Positions 46,401 to 56,582 of a stretch of DNA of 64,000 bases are shown here, piece by piece (the first letter of the stretch is position 1; the number at the start of each line of letters is the position of its first letter). Under the pieces are notes generated by a model that saw only the letters and a list, made by a program, of their open reading frames with translations, had not been told where the DNA came from and did no database searches. Location: positions 1,692,317-1,756,316 of the forward strand of contig NW_003314262.1 in NCBI RefSeq assembly GCF_000143415.4, in the 5' to 3' direction. The DNA is from Selaginella moellendorffii (Eukaryota; Streptophyta; Lycopodiopsida; Selaginellales; Selaginellaceae). The translations under genes and the position numbers were made by a program.

Positions 46401-46913
46401 GGTGCTTCACCATATAAACTTCTATATGGTCATGATCCAATATTACCAACAGAGCTAGGTTTACCTTCGCGATTGCCACGAGCTCCTGATGCTAGGTCAT
46501 GGGATCAATATTTGACAAGCATTCTTCCACTTGTCCGAGCAGAGTCTGCTGAACATTTAGGCCGCGTACAAGTGGGACAACAACGGCGCTACAATTCCCA
46601 TCATCGTCCACCAGCGGAGTACAAAGTGGATGATTTGGTGTTAGTCCGTTTTCCCCATCTTACGGTACGTGGTTTATCTAAGGGGCTCCTTGCGCAGTGG
46701 AAAGGACCGTATCGGGTGTTGCGGCAAGTTGGACCACAAGTTTATGAGGTTCGGCATGACGTTCAGCAGGCTGATCCTCCGGAGATTGTGCATGTGCAGC
46801 GGTTAAAACGCTTCATACAGAGGGATCAGGAGCAGTTAATACCGTCTACAGATCCACCGATGCCTCCTCCTGACGTTCCTCCAGATCCCGGCCCATCTAC
46901 AAGAGAACCCTGA
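43432..46913 (+). CDS. pol: Pol polyprotein of element S (protease, RT, RNase H, integrase)
   Basis: Entered by -1 frameshifting; the frame is open from 43,314 to 46,913. Domains in order: aspartic protease VDTGSSLSSIA (about 43,600) with ILGMDWL; reverse transcriptase with [28 protein letters not shown] and the catalytic FIDDVLIHSE (44,609); RNase H RVDASDIGLGGVLMQ; integrase with HMGHRRVTEKL and CVWCQA zinc finger, AFDLMGPFP (first Asp), ILSDNGPAF (second Asp), YHPQSDGLVERL (Glu); a C-terminal WKGPYRV (GPY/F) module; then a proline-rich tail. No chromodomain follows. Every catalytic residue is present and there are no stops, so the enzyme set looks functional. The protein would copy the RNA into DNA and integrate it. 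Confidence 0.95.
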
Positions 46914-46929
46914 CGGCCTTCCATTATTC

Positions 46930-46945
46930 CGAGAGGAGGGGATGA
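46930..46945 (+). other. Polypurine tract of element S
   Basis: The purine-rich CGAGAGGAGGGGATGA abuts the 3' LTR start and would prime plus-strand DNA synthesis. Confidence 0.75.
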
Positions 46946-47135
46946 TGTGAGGGCCAAGTGTACGGCTACAATGCCGTATACTAATATTAGCATAGTGGAT
47001 TTTGGTAGCTGTCGGATTGGTTTCAATCCGGACCACTCGCTCCTGTATATAAGCTAGGGTTTTTGGGTTAATTGATTTGCACATTTCTGTATTCCCTTTC
47101 CATATTTCCTGCACTCACATTTCCATGCACTCACA
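46946..47135 (+). repeat. 3' LTR of element S
   Basis: 190 bp, about 98.4% identical to the 5' copy by direct comparison (3 differences). Confidence 0.95.
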
Positions 47136-47406
47136 AAACGAAAAAAAGAGAAATATTCAAACTAACTGTACTTAGATAATTGAGGTATTTTTAAAAAGTG
47201 TAAGAAAAAAGAAAAAACGTTTCAAACAGAAGAAATATTTTTTTCCACGGGTCTGCTGAGACATCTATTCACAGTCCGCAGGTTTAAGCCCCTAAATCTC
47301 ATTGAAAAAATGTTACCAATACCACATTTCAAACTAGGAGCCAAAAAAAAAAAAGAAAGAAAAAAGTAAAAAACGTGGAGAAACTTAAGTACCAGGCGTC
47401 CTCCTC
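47136..47406. other. Intergenic, A/T-rich
   Basis: This is the right half of the pre-insertion locus of element S and the 3' flank of the lysine-rich gene. No feature is seen. Confidence 0.55.
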
Positions 47407-48703
47407 TCAGTATGGAACCACGTACGGCAACGCATACACGCCCACGGCTGGAAGAAATCGCGCCTCGGCCCAAACCTCGTCTTCCTCCTCCCTCTCCTTT
47501 TCCTCCCGTGGTTTCTTCCCCTCGTCCCTTCTCCTCTTATGATACAGCCACTCGAGGTGCGCGTCGTCCTCCTCAAGCCTCTCCTCCTTGATCTCGGCAA
47601 GCTTGATCTCTGGAAATCTATGCCGCTTCTCCTTCTCCTTCTCCTTCTCCACACTTGGTGGCGATTTCTTCTTTGTATCCTGCTTTTGCTCTTGATCCTC
47701 CCGTCTTACTCGACCGTCTTCCTTCTTTTGATCCTCCCTCCTCGCTCGATCGTCTTCCTTCGTTTGATCCTCCCTCTTCGCCCGATCGTTCTCTCTCTTT
47801 TGATCCTCCCTCTTGCCTCGATAGTCTTCTATCTTTTGATCTTGGTGGTGTTGGTGTTGCTGTCCCTGCTGCTGTGCTACTACTTGCCCGGTGTCGAGCG
47901 GCTTTACCATAACTAAAGGAACCTTGCCATTTATCTCGGTGTCTGTAACTACGTACTTGGAAGTGCTCGCCACTGCTGCCGCCACCCCGGCCTTGGAGTT
48001 GGAGTTGGACTTGGAATTGGAGCTTCCATCCAGGATTTGAGTAGAACTAGAGCTCCTCGCTTCCAAAACCTTGCCTGTCTCGGTCGCTTTCGCTTCCTGG
48101 AGAACGGCCTTCCCAGTCTCGGGAGCTTTTGCTTCTTGCCACCCAGTCCCAGTCCCCGTGACCCTGTCCGATAGCTTCGCATCTTGCAAACCTTTTCCAG
48201 CCTTTGTCGAGCCAGTGGCACTCTTGCTATCAGCAGCAGCTTGCAACCTCCCATTCTCTCCCCCAGAAACATCGTTGCTACTGGCGTGCGTCTTTTGGTT
48301 CTTGCTAGATCGCTTATCCTTGTCTGTAAACACAGGCAAGTGGATCCCAAGGTCCCAACAGGCTAAGCCATGCACACGCACACAAAGGAAAGTTACTTAC
48401 GTGAATTATTCTCATTCTTGTCGTCCCTCTTTCGTTTCTTCTTCTTCTCTTTGTCTCTGTGCTTGTGCTTCTCCTTGGAAGTAGCAACCTTGAGAATCGA
48501 AGAGAAAAGAAACAAGAAAAAAAAAACGGCAGCATCAGTACACACTTCGAGCAAAAGAAAAAGAGTTCTCTTTTATCTAGCAAGGGAAAAAAAAAAAAAA
48601 ACGAGGAGGCACCAACCTGAGCAGCAGGAACTATGTCCGCAATGAGCTCGGTGGTGGCTTTCTTTTCGTATCCCGGTGGCGGGTATGGATGACACCGAGA
48701 CAT
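47407..48703 (-). CDS. Lysine-rich plant protein, MSRCxPxPPPGYEKK family, 363 aa
   Basis: Exons 48703-48617, 48488-48401 and 48323-47407, all GT-AG, one frame. The N terminus MSRCHPYPPPGYEKK matches the conserved start of a plant-wide family of unnamed, charged, low-complexity proteins. Exon 2 is almost all Lys, Arg, Asp and Glu (KEKHKHRDKEKKKKRKRDDK), a likely nuclear signal. The middle is disordered with repeats of ATETGK, then five or six copies of a KREDQKKEDDRA-type 11-mer and an EKEKEKEKRHRFPEIKLAEI segment. The C terminus, LEWLYHKRRRDEGKK to ALPYVVPY, is the other conserved block. Function is unknown; nuclear location is inferred from composition. Confidence 0.85.
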
Positions 48704-49446
48704 CGAGGAACCCTAAGTGAGCGTTTAGTAGAGGAGTGGCGACACCAGCACCCAGAGGAGGTGGGCTCTATCAGCTGCCACCACTGCACCATTACATACA
48801 GCCCCCACTGCCCTCCACTGCGATAATTCTCAGCTCCTATGCAGCGATTCTCCAAAAGGGATGAAAAGGGAAGAAAAGGGAGAGGGGACGAAGAGGCTCA
48901 AAATCTCCCACGCCGCCACATTTCACCGCAATCCGGCGATCCCTGCCCAGGGCCGCAATTCCCTACACCTGCTGCCAAATCCCGCGCCCTCATCCATCGG
49001 GGCTCCCGGGAATGCTACCACAAAAACCAAAAACCCTGGAAATTTTCTCCTCTATCGCTCGATGCGCGATGCCGATGCGATGGCGATGCACGGCGCGGCG
49101 GGGGGCGGCGCTGGGGCGACGATGCGAGGCGCGTGGGCGCAATCAGTCCGCCAGCTCCCGCGATTCCAAGGATTTGCTGCTAGGCCGTGCTAAAGGAGAG
49201 CTTAGCCGCTAGGCGCAAGCGTCTGGGAATGGGAGCAAAAAAGGGCACGCTGGCAGCCCTGGCCTCCTTTTTATTCTGCCCTAAAGCTATCATTAAGCTA
49301 ATCCCCAGCTTACTCTAATGAACATCCTTAAGGCAAGACCTAACAGAGACAGAATATACCTTAGAATATTCAAGGAAATTGACAGAATATCCTAGATCTA
49401 AGAGGCATATACCAGCGAGATTAAGTTAAGCTAAGTTAATGGGAAG
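48704..49446. other. Intergenic region
   Basis: It contains the promoter of the lysine-rich gene and the 3' flank of thymidine kinase. Bases 48,900-49,170 are CpG-rich, which could mark a promoter or untranslated exon, but I see no supported coding sequence. Confidence 0.5.
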
Positions 49447-51173
49447 TTAGCCAATCGCGAGCTTTCTCTCTGGCGAGGACGAACAAGGGTCGCGTTGCGG
49501 CGAGTGGGATTCCAGAACCACACTTCGCGCGGCTTCCATGGCGAACTGTCCGTTCACGTAGTGCTTCCTACACACGGGCATGTAGATGTCCGCCCCGCCG
49601 ATCACCTCCTTGCGTCGATCGTCCGTCTTTCGAAACGTGAATGCCGCGGCCCGGCCGCAAATCTCACACCTCGACGAGAGCTTGGTCACGGAGTCCGCCA
49701 GGGGGACGAGATCCAGCGCCGAGCCGAAGCGCTGCCTGCGACGGATCGAGAAACAGAGATAGAAAAAAGAGAGTTTTTTTGGTTCTTGGTACCTCAAGAA
49801 ATCGCCGTCCAGCCCAGCAACGATGAGAGTTTTGCCGTCCCAGTCGGCCGCCGACTGGCAGAAGCTCAAGAGATCGTCGAAGAACTGCGCCTCGTCAATG
49901 CCGATGATCTCGGCCTGGTTGGAATCCAAGTGTAAGATTTTTTTGTTTTTCGTTTTGGAAGTTTTGAGTACCTGTGCGTAGAGCTCGGGCTTGTGTGACT
50001 TGAAGTCGGAGAGCGATGCAACGGCGGCACAGTGCATCTTTTTGCCGCTGTGCGAGACGATGCAGCCGAGGCCATATCTTGTGTCCTTGTCCGATTTCAC
50101 CAAGGCGACTCTCCTGGAATAAACAAGAAAAGCAACGAAACAAATGTGAGAACGATGCTCCACCAGTTGTAGATGCGCTAGAAAACAGAAGCAAAAATCT
50201 CGACGACTTCTCTTTGTGGAGCTGTTCGAGCCCCGTCACGACAAGGATGGCGAAGGAAGCGTTATAGACTGATTGCCTCAAATGGACAAAAAAGATTTAG
50301 CCATAAGATCGTGCTTAGGATGATGCTCTCGGTGGACACGAAGCTAATGCTCGGTCTACACGATTCCTTTCACGAAGACGAACGAGCGAAAGAACAAACA
50401 TAAACGAGAAAGATAATGCAAGAGATCGTTCCAAAGCTCAAACAAAGAAAACAAAGAAACTTCTAAGCAGGGATTACACGAGTCCTTTCACGAACAAGAA
50501 CAAGCTAAACGAGAAAGAAAATGCAAAGAGATCGCTCCAATGCTTCAAACAAAGAAAGCAAAGAAACTTCTAACCAGAGATTTCTACGATTCCTTTCACG
50601 AACACGAACGAGCGCAAGAACAAACAAACCGAAAATGAAAATGCAAAGAACCAAGAAAGCAAAAAAAAACTTCTAACCAGGGAGTTCTAATGATCTACAC
50701 TCCTCACAAACACGAACGAGCGAAAGAACAAGTGTAAACAAGAAAGAAATGCAATGAAATCGTTCCAATGCTCCAAACAAAGAAAGCAAAGAAACAAGAG
50801 AAGCTTCTAACCAGGGAATTCTTTGGAAGAACACATACCTTCCAGCATCGGCCTCCGCTTGAATCCTCTGGAGCAGCACCGTGGTCTTCCCAGCAAACAT
50901 CGGCCCTAGAATCAAATGTATGCCGCCGTCGGGAGATTCTCGCCCATTCTCCGCAAAATCGGCGCTGGCGCTGCTCCGGCGGGAGCAGAACGATCGCCGC
51001 GCGGGCAACACTGGCGATCCCACCATTCTAGAATCGCGGCATTGCAGCGCCTGGGATGAGGAGGAGCAAGAAGCCGGGGCGAGGCTGTGCCGCCGCGATG
51101 CCGCCGCCGCTGCCGCTGAGAAGATCCTGGACCTAGACGACGCGATTGCCAGCGACGAAGACCCTAACAGCAT
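49447..51173 (-). CDS. TK1: Thymidine kinase (TK1 type), 4 exons, 295 aa
   Basis: Exons 51173-50839, 50113-49972, 49914-49793 and 49735-49447. The enzyme phosphorylates thymidine in the dTTP salvage pathway. It has the TK1 P-loop GPMFAGKTT (residues about 95), the Walker-B-like [12 protein letters not shown], the lasso-region TFRKTDDRR and zinc-binding pairs CEICG and CRKHY. About 85 extra N-terminal residues rich in Ala, Ser and Arg precede the core, consistent with a plastid or mitochondrial transit peptide; plant TK1 paralogues differ in just this feature. An upstream in-frame stretch without ATG was not used. Intron 1 (725 nt) is over ten times longer than its neighbours because of a tandem repeat. 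It is divergent from the HIT gene. Confidence 0.93.
50333..50825 (-). repeat. Tandem repeat of about 110-120 bp inside intron 1 of thymidine kinase
   Basis: About four imperfect copies are visible, with landmarks CGATTCCTTTCACGAA (50,358, 50,587), CGAGTCCTTTCACGAA (50,477) and ACTCCTCACAAACACGAA (50,699). Each is followed by GAACGAGC, AACGAGAAAG and CAAACAAAGAAAGCAAAGAAAC. On the transcribed strand each unit supplies a long pyrimidine tract. Confidence 0.8.
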
Positions 51174-51320
51174 TGCTCGTCTCTCACAGCCTCTTGGAAT
51201 CAATCAAACGCCTCCATAGACGATATATTATAAAACCCCCAAAACCCCCTCGAATAGATAGGTCTTTCCAAAATTTTCCCGCATAGGCTAGGTTACCCTA
51301 AAAATTCGTTCTTGGCTACC
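51174..51320. promoter_or_regulatory. Divergent promoter, thymidine kinase / HIT protein
   Basis: Just 147 bases separate the two ATGs. TATATTATAAAA (51,224-51,235) is a TATA-like element usable on either strand. Confidence 0.5.
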
Positions 51321-52221
<901 letters not shown>

Positions 52222-53445
52222 TATTTGTATGAAGTTCATGCGGCATGAATTACGCCTCCCCTTTGTAGTCAGTTAAGGACCAGACTACTCCCACTTTCAC
52301 AGCTTTTCTCCATGCTCGCCCTCAATTAGTAGAGCAAGGCCTTAGTCGAGCAACTTCTTACTACCAAGAATAAGCTCAAGGTGGCCATCCACTCCAAAGT
52401 TCTTAGTTCAATCCTCTTTTCTCCTAGACAACTTGTTCTTCTCAAGGAATTCACTCCCTCCTACTTCTGAATACTGGACCTTCTTAAAGAACAAGGTGGT
52501 CTAAAGTACCCCTCTTCTCCATGGAAAGAGATGAGGAACACACGATCTCACCTTCGTCAACAGGCCATTGTATATCCAAACACACAGAATACTCAGCTGA
52601 CGGTTCTGGGGATTGACGTTCTCCGTTCTCTGCAAAGCAATACGACAAGCAGTAGAGGATGTATTGCAGACAACGAGATGCTGAAGGGCCGGCTCAAAGT
52701 AGCCTGGGAACACAGTTACTCCTATGCGATGAGCAGCTTTGTCGAAGATGACTGCAATGAAGTACTTGGTGTGGTCCCTGAATCTGCCCACCATTGACAT
52801 GCACGCCTGCTCTAGACCCTGCAAACAAATACTATCCAATCAACTGTAAAAGACTGTGCTAAAACACATGCCAAGGCAGCAATTCGCGTTCCAAGAGCAG
52901 CAGCGATCGATGTACAAGTCAAACACGGCTGGTATGATATATTACCATATCAGTGTCCTCAAGATTCCCCTGCAGTTCTGAGATCCACAACCAAGTCACA
53001 GTGGTGTTTTGTATCGTTTTATCACCGAACCACAAGGCGATGGTGATACAACGACAACCACCCACAACTAAAACCCTTTCGTTCTTGTAAAAACTACGAA
53101 CCAGAACTCCAGTATTTTACTTTCTGACATGAACAGTTGAAATTCAATCGAAAACCAAACCACAATTATAGGTAGCTGAACATTTGAGCCTGGGCAAGCA
53201 CTCGATCAATTCAAAGGCTGACTTTACTTACTGAGAAAAGAAGCACTCCTGTTCCAAAAAGCGGGTGGAGAAGTTGACAGATCTCGTTGGCTGCTGAGAT
53301 TGCAGCTAGTGCTACGCTCTGAAGTCTACCTTTGTCACATCATGAACAGTGGGGCTTTCACAGTTCGCGATCTCACCGTGCAAACTTAGGGTTTATTGTA
53401 CTTGCGTAAACCCTAAACAGGATGCCCTAAATTAAACCCTAAACC
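52222..53445. other. Intergenic region, no supported gene
   Basis: Frames of up to 112 codons exist (52,839-52,501, minus) but show no recognisable domain or splice-linked exons. The right end has telomere-type repeats: AAACCCTAAAC at 53,408 and AAACCCTAAACCCTAGG at 53,434-53,450, running into the HSP21 stop codon. Confidence 0.5.
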
Positions 53446-54268
53446 CTAGGACACCTGAATCTCGACGGGTTTCTTGGCCTCGATCTTCTTCTTGGGCACC
53501 GTCACGTAGAGCACGCCGTCTTTCAGCTCCGCCGTGATCTTGTCCACCTCCACATTGTCCGGGATCATCACCCTCGACTCGTAAGACCCCACGCTTCGCG
53601 CCGCCCATTTGTCGCCCCCTTCCTTCCTCTCCTTGCTCGTCTCGCCCTTGATCAGCAAGAAGCCATCGTCCACGATCGATACCTTCACCTCGTCCCTGGC
53701 GAGCCCGGGCATGTCCACACGCATCCTAAAGGCCTCCTCGTCCTCCATCACGTCCCACGGCAATCGCCCGGAGCTCCGGCGCTGGATCGTGGGCAGCATC
53801 GATGGCGCCGGCGTCGGCATCGCTCCAGTCTCCAGCATTTGATTCATCGCGTCGAGCATCTGGCCGAAGCTCCTGGACGCCGGCATGAATGGATCCCACA
53901 AATCTGTGAAGAGAGAGAGGCATTCGCGATTTCTAAGAATCAGTCCGGGAGAGAGATTTCGATCGGAGATTCTTACCCAGCGGCGAGAGGGGCGAGGATT
54001 GTCTTCTCGATGCCATCGAGGGCCTTTGCTGCTGCTGTTGCTGCTGGGGAGGGGAAGAGGATCCATTCGTTCTCTGGAGCTGCTGGGGCGAGGATTGCTG
54101 CTGGTGGATCTTGATGCTGTTTTGATCCGGCGCTGCCGACGCTCTAACGCGCAATCGCCTATCGCGAGCGCACGGCCTGGCGCTGGAGCGGCGATTGCCT
54201 GGCCGAGAACAAACCCTGGTAATCGCTGGAGGAGCGCATAGAGCTAGAGGATTAAACACCAAAGCCAT
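53446..54268 (-). CDS. HSP21: Plastid small heat-shock protein, HSP21 type, 249 aa
   Basis: Exons 54268-53977 and 53903-53446. The N terminus MALVFNPLALCAPPAITRVC with many Arg/Ser looks like a chloroplast transit peptide, followed by a Gln-rich linker (a run of seven Q). The segment SRSFGQMLDAMNQMLETG is the amphipathic, methionine-bearing helix typical of chloroplast HSP21. The alpha-crystallin domain follows: WDVMEDEEAFRMRVDMPGLA, VSIVDDGFLLIKGE, then ELKDGVLYVTVPKKKIEAKK with the conserved GVL and C-terminal EIQVS. It acts as an ATP-independent chaperone protecting thylakoid and nucleoid proteins under heat. I do not find a convincing heat-shock element upstream by eye. Confidence 0.93.
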
Positions 54269-54509
54269 TGTTCTTGGATACTCACCCAGTAGCCCTCTCC
54301 GGCATTTAAATGGAGAAGAAACGAAGGCTCTAGAGATCTCTAGTTACTCAACCACGTGGCAGAATCTGGGACGTGCAAAATGCCAGGTCAGAATTCCTGC
54401 CACATCGACGGCCACGTCAGGATTGCTTTGTTCTGGGCTCGATTCCCGTTAAACCCCACAAAGCAAAAATATTTCTTCTTTTAGGGTTTTTTCCCCGAAG
54501 CTCCGAGCT
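54269..54509. promoter_or_regulatory. Divergent promoter, HSP21 / trihelix-NMNAT gene
   Basis: 241 bases between start codons. CATTTAAATG (54,303-54,312) is TATA-like and 35-45 bases from the HSP21 ATG. CCACGTGGC (54,352-54,360) is a perfect palindromic G-box. TTAGGGTTT (54,481-54,489) is a telo-box on the trihelix side. Confidence 0.55.
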
Positions 54510-56534
54510 ATGGCGGGTATGCTTCCCAGCCCGCTGAAGTTCGCGCCCTCGGAGGAGGCCAGCGTCGCCGCATTCGATCCCGCCGATCTGGAGGATCCAT
54601 CCGTGAGCCTGGGCAGCTTCTCCAGGGATTTGGGGGCGGCGGGCAATCACCAGCAGCAGCATCACCAGCATCATCCGGCAGCGATGGAGGAGGGGCTCGG
54701 CGGCGACGAGATCGACAAGACGGAGAGCGTAGGCAGCAAGAAGAAGCGGGCGGAGATGTGGCAGGACTCGGAGATGGACGCCCTGGTAAGCGCTTACAAG
54801 CAAGTCCACATGAAGCTCCTCCTGGCCGGGAAGAATGGCAAGCACGTCTTCAAATCCGCCAACGAGAAGTGGACCGAGGTGAGGAATTTGCTGCTGCCGA
54901 TGGGCGTGGATCGGCAGCCCAAGGAGATCGAGCGAAAGTGGTCGAATCTCTTGACGGCCTACAAGCAAATCGTGGAGTGGAACAAGAAGATCGGGCATCC
55001 CAGCTACTGGGAGCTGGACGATGTTCTTAAGAAGGAGAAGACCAAGGCCAAGGAGCTCCCGGCGACGTTTAGAGTCCAGTTGTTTGAGAGCATGGCGGAG
55101 TTTCTCGGGGATAGGAATGGAAGGAGGGCGCGGTGCTTGGATCCAAATGGAGCTCCCGGGAATGGCAACTCCACCATGGCTGGGAACTCCACGGTTGCTG
55201 GGAACTCTAGCAGCAGTTCCTTGTCTCGGTTTGAGATGGCTCTAAGTACGTTGCGAGTTCTTCCATTTCTTTCTTTTTTTTCGCTTTTCTTTCGTTTTTT
55301 TTTCGTTCGTTTTCATTCGGTTCATTCTGCTTATAAGATTTGCAGGTCATGTCGATGTTCCAATCTGCTTGGACAAGCTCGGGAGCCAGCTGATACGAAA
55401 CTTGGATGGCTCTTTGCGGTGAGAGTTTCAGTCTCTTTTTGATCGCTCTTAGCAGCTGGGTTTTGTTGGTTTTGCCAGGAGACCGGGTGTGATTCTCGTT
55501 GCCACCGGAAGCTTCAATCCTCCGACGATCATGCATCTTCGAATGTTTGGTATGTCTTTCCAGGCTTTCGTAGTTTACATTCACTTTTTTTTTGTTTCAT
55601 TTTCTAGAGAGCTCGCCAGGAACTTACATTCGGTTTTTCGTTTTCTATAGAGCTCGCCAGGAACCGTTTGATGTCGGAGGGATATAGCGTACTCGGCGGT
55701 TATATGTCTCCTGTTCACGACGGATATGCAAAGCCTGTAGGTTCTTCTCCAAACATCGATGTTTCTTAACTCGCTGTTCGTCTTCCAGGGGCTGGCTCTA
55801 GCTGAGCATAGAATACAAATGTGTCAAATCTCTACAGCAGACTCGCCATTCATCATGGTTGATAGCTGGGAGGTAAAAAAATGGTTTTTTTTTCTTTGGT
55901 CTTCTCATGTTGACGCTTAAGTTTCCTTTAGGCGAGGCAACCAACACGTCAACGAACTGTCGATGTTCTAGCTAGAGTAGATCACTGTATCAATGGCGGA
56001 ATGATCACTGAAGGTCAGCGACTGATTGATTCTTTTTGCGTTTCAAGGAACTGAAGTAAACGTCTGTCACGCTACGCAGGAACCGTAAGGATAATGCTGC
56101 TTTGCGGAGTTGATCTCCTCGCAACTTTGGAAGACGCAAGCATCTGGATCCCGGATCACGTAGAGCGAATCTGTCGAGACTACGGGATCGTCTGTCTCAG
56201 CAGGGACGGACAAAGCATCGACAAAGTCGTCTTCCAAAACGAGACTTTGCACAGACACCGAGTAAGCTCCCAGCAGTCTTCTCATTCTCTTGTCATGGTT
56301 TTGTGTTCTCCGGAGATTTTGCAGAGAAACATCCTGGCTATGGAAGACATGGCACAGATCGGCGTAAGCTCCACAATCGTCAGGTGAAGAAAAATCACTC
56401 TTTTGTCTCTAAAATCTCTCGTTTTCTTTCTTCGCAGGCAAAGCTTCGAGAGGGCACTGTCGGTGAAGTATCTAGTTCACGATGGCGTGATCGAATACGT
56501 GAAATCTCACAGGCTTTACAACTACAGGGAGTGA
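54510..56534 (+). CDS. NMNAT: Trihelix DNA-binding domain joined in frame to NMN adenylyltransferase, 489 aa
   Basis: Exons 54510-55245, 55346-55418, 55479-55549, 55651-55736, 55789-55872, 55932-56013, 56080-56261, 56325-56383 and 56438-56534, all GT-AG, one frame of 1,470 nt. Residues about 75-190 are a trihelix domain with the three spaced tryptophans (AEMWQDSEM, NEKWTEVRNL, ERKWSNLLTAYKQI), after a Gln/His-rich N terminus. Residues 243-489 are a complete plant-type NMNAT: DVPICLDKL start, GVILVATGSFNPPTIMHLRM (nucleotide-binding GSFNPPT..H), MSPVHDGY, MLLCGVDLLATLE, IWIPDHVERICRDYGIVC, SSTIVRQSFERALSVKYLV. NMNAT makes NAD+ from NMN and ATP. Two separate transcripts are the alternative: ATG 55,236 (GAGATGG context) sits just where plant NMNATs start, and reading into intron 1 would end a trihelix-only protein at 55,442. 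Confidence 0.85.
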
Positions 56535-56582
56535 TAGCGAAGGTATCACTCTGTGTGTCAAAGAAGGAAGAAGAAGCATTGA

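Larger units (their letters stand above)
42094..47135 (+). mobile_element. Element S: young, intact short-LTR Ty3/Gypsy retrotransposon
   Basis: Two 190-bp LTRs with perfect TGTGAG...CTCACA ends enclose gag (frame 1) and pol (frame 3), both uninterrupted. The LTRs differ at three positions only. The flanking duplication is AAAC (42,090-42,093 and 47,136-47,139), extendable to AAAAC if the last LTR base is shared. Domain order protease, reverse transcriptase, RNase H, integrase is Ty3/Gypsy; there is no chromodomain, unlike element A. It may belong to the non-chromovirus lineage reported from Selaginella (Selgy), but I cannot confirm that here. With intact frames and nearly identical LTRs it could still be mobile. 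Confidence 0.95.

Noticed and set aside
48839-49193. 110-114 codon plus-strand frames in the CpG-rich region upstream of the lysine-rich gene
   Set aside because: Overlapping frames of low-complexity composition without domain or conserved start; probably promoter DNA.
52501-52839. 112-codon minus-strand frame between the HIT and HSP21 genes
   Set aside because: No recognisable domain, no ATG context or splice partners; most likely chance.
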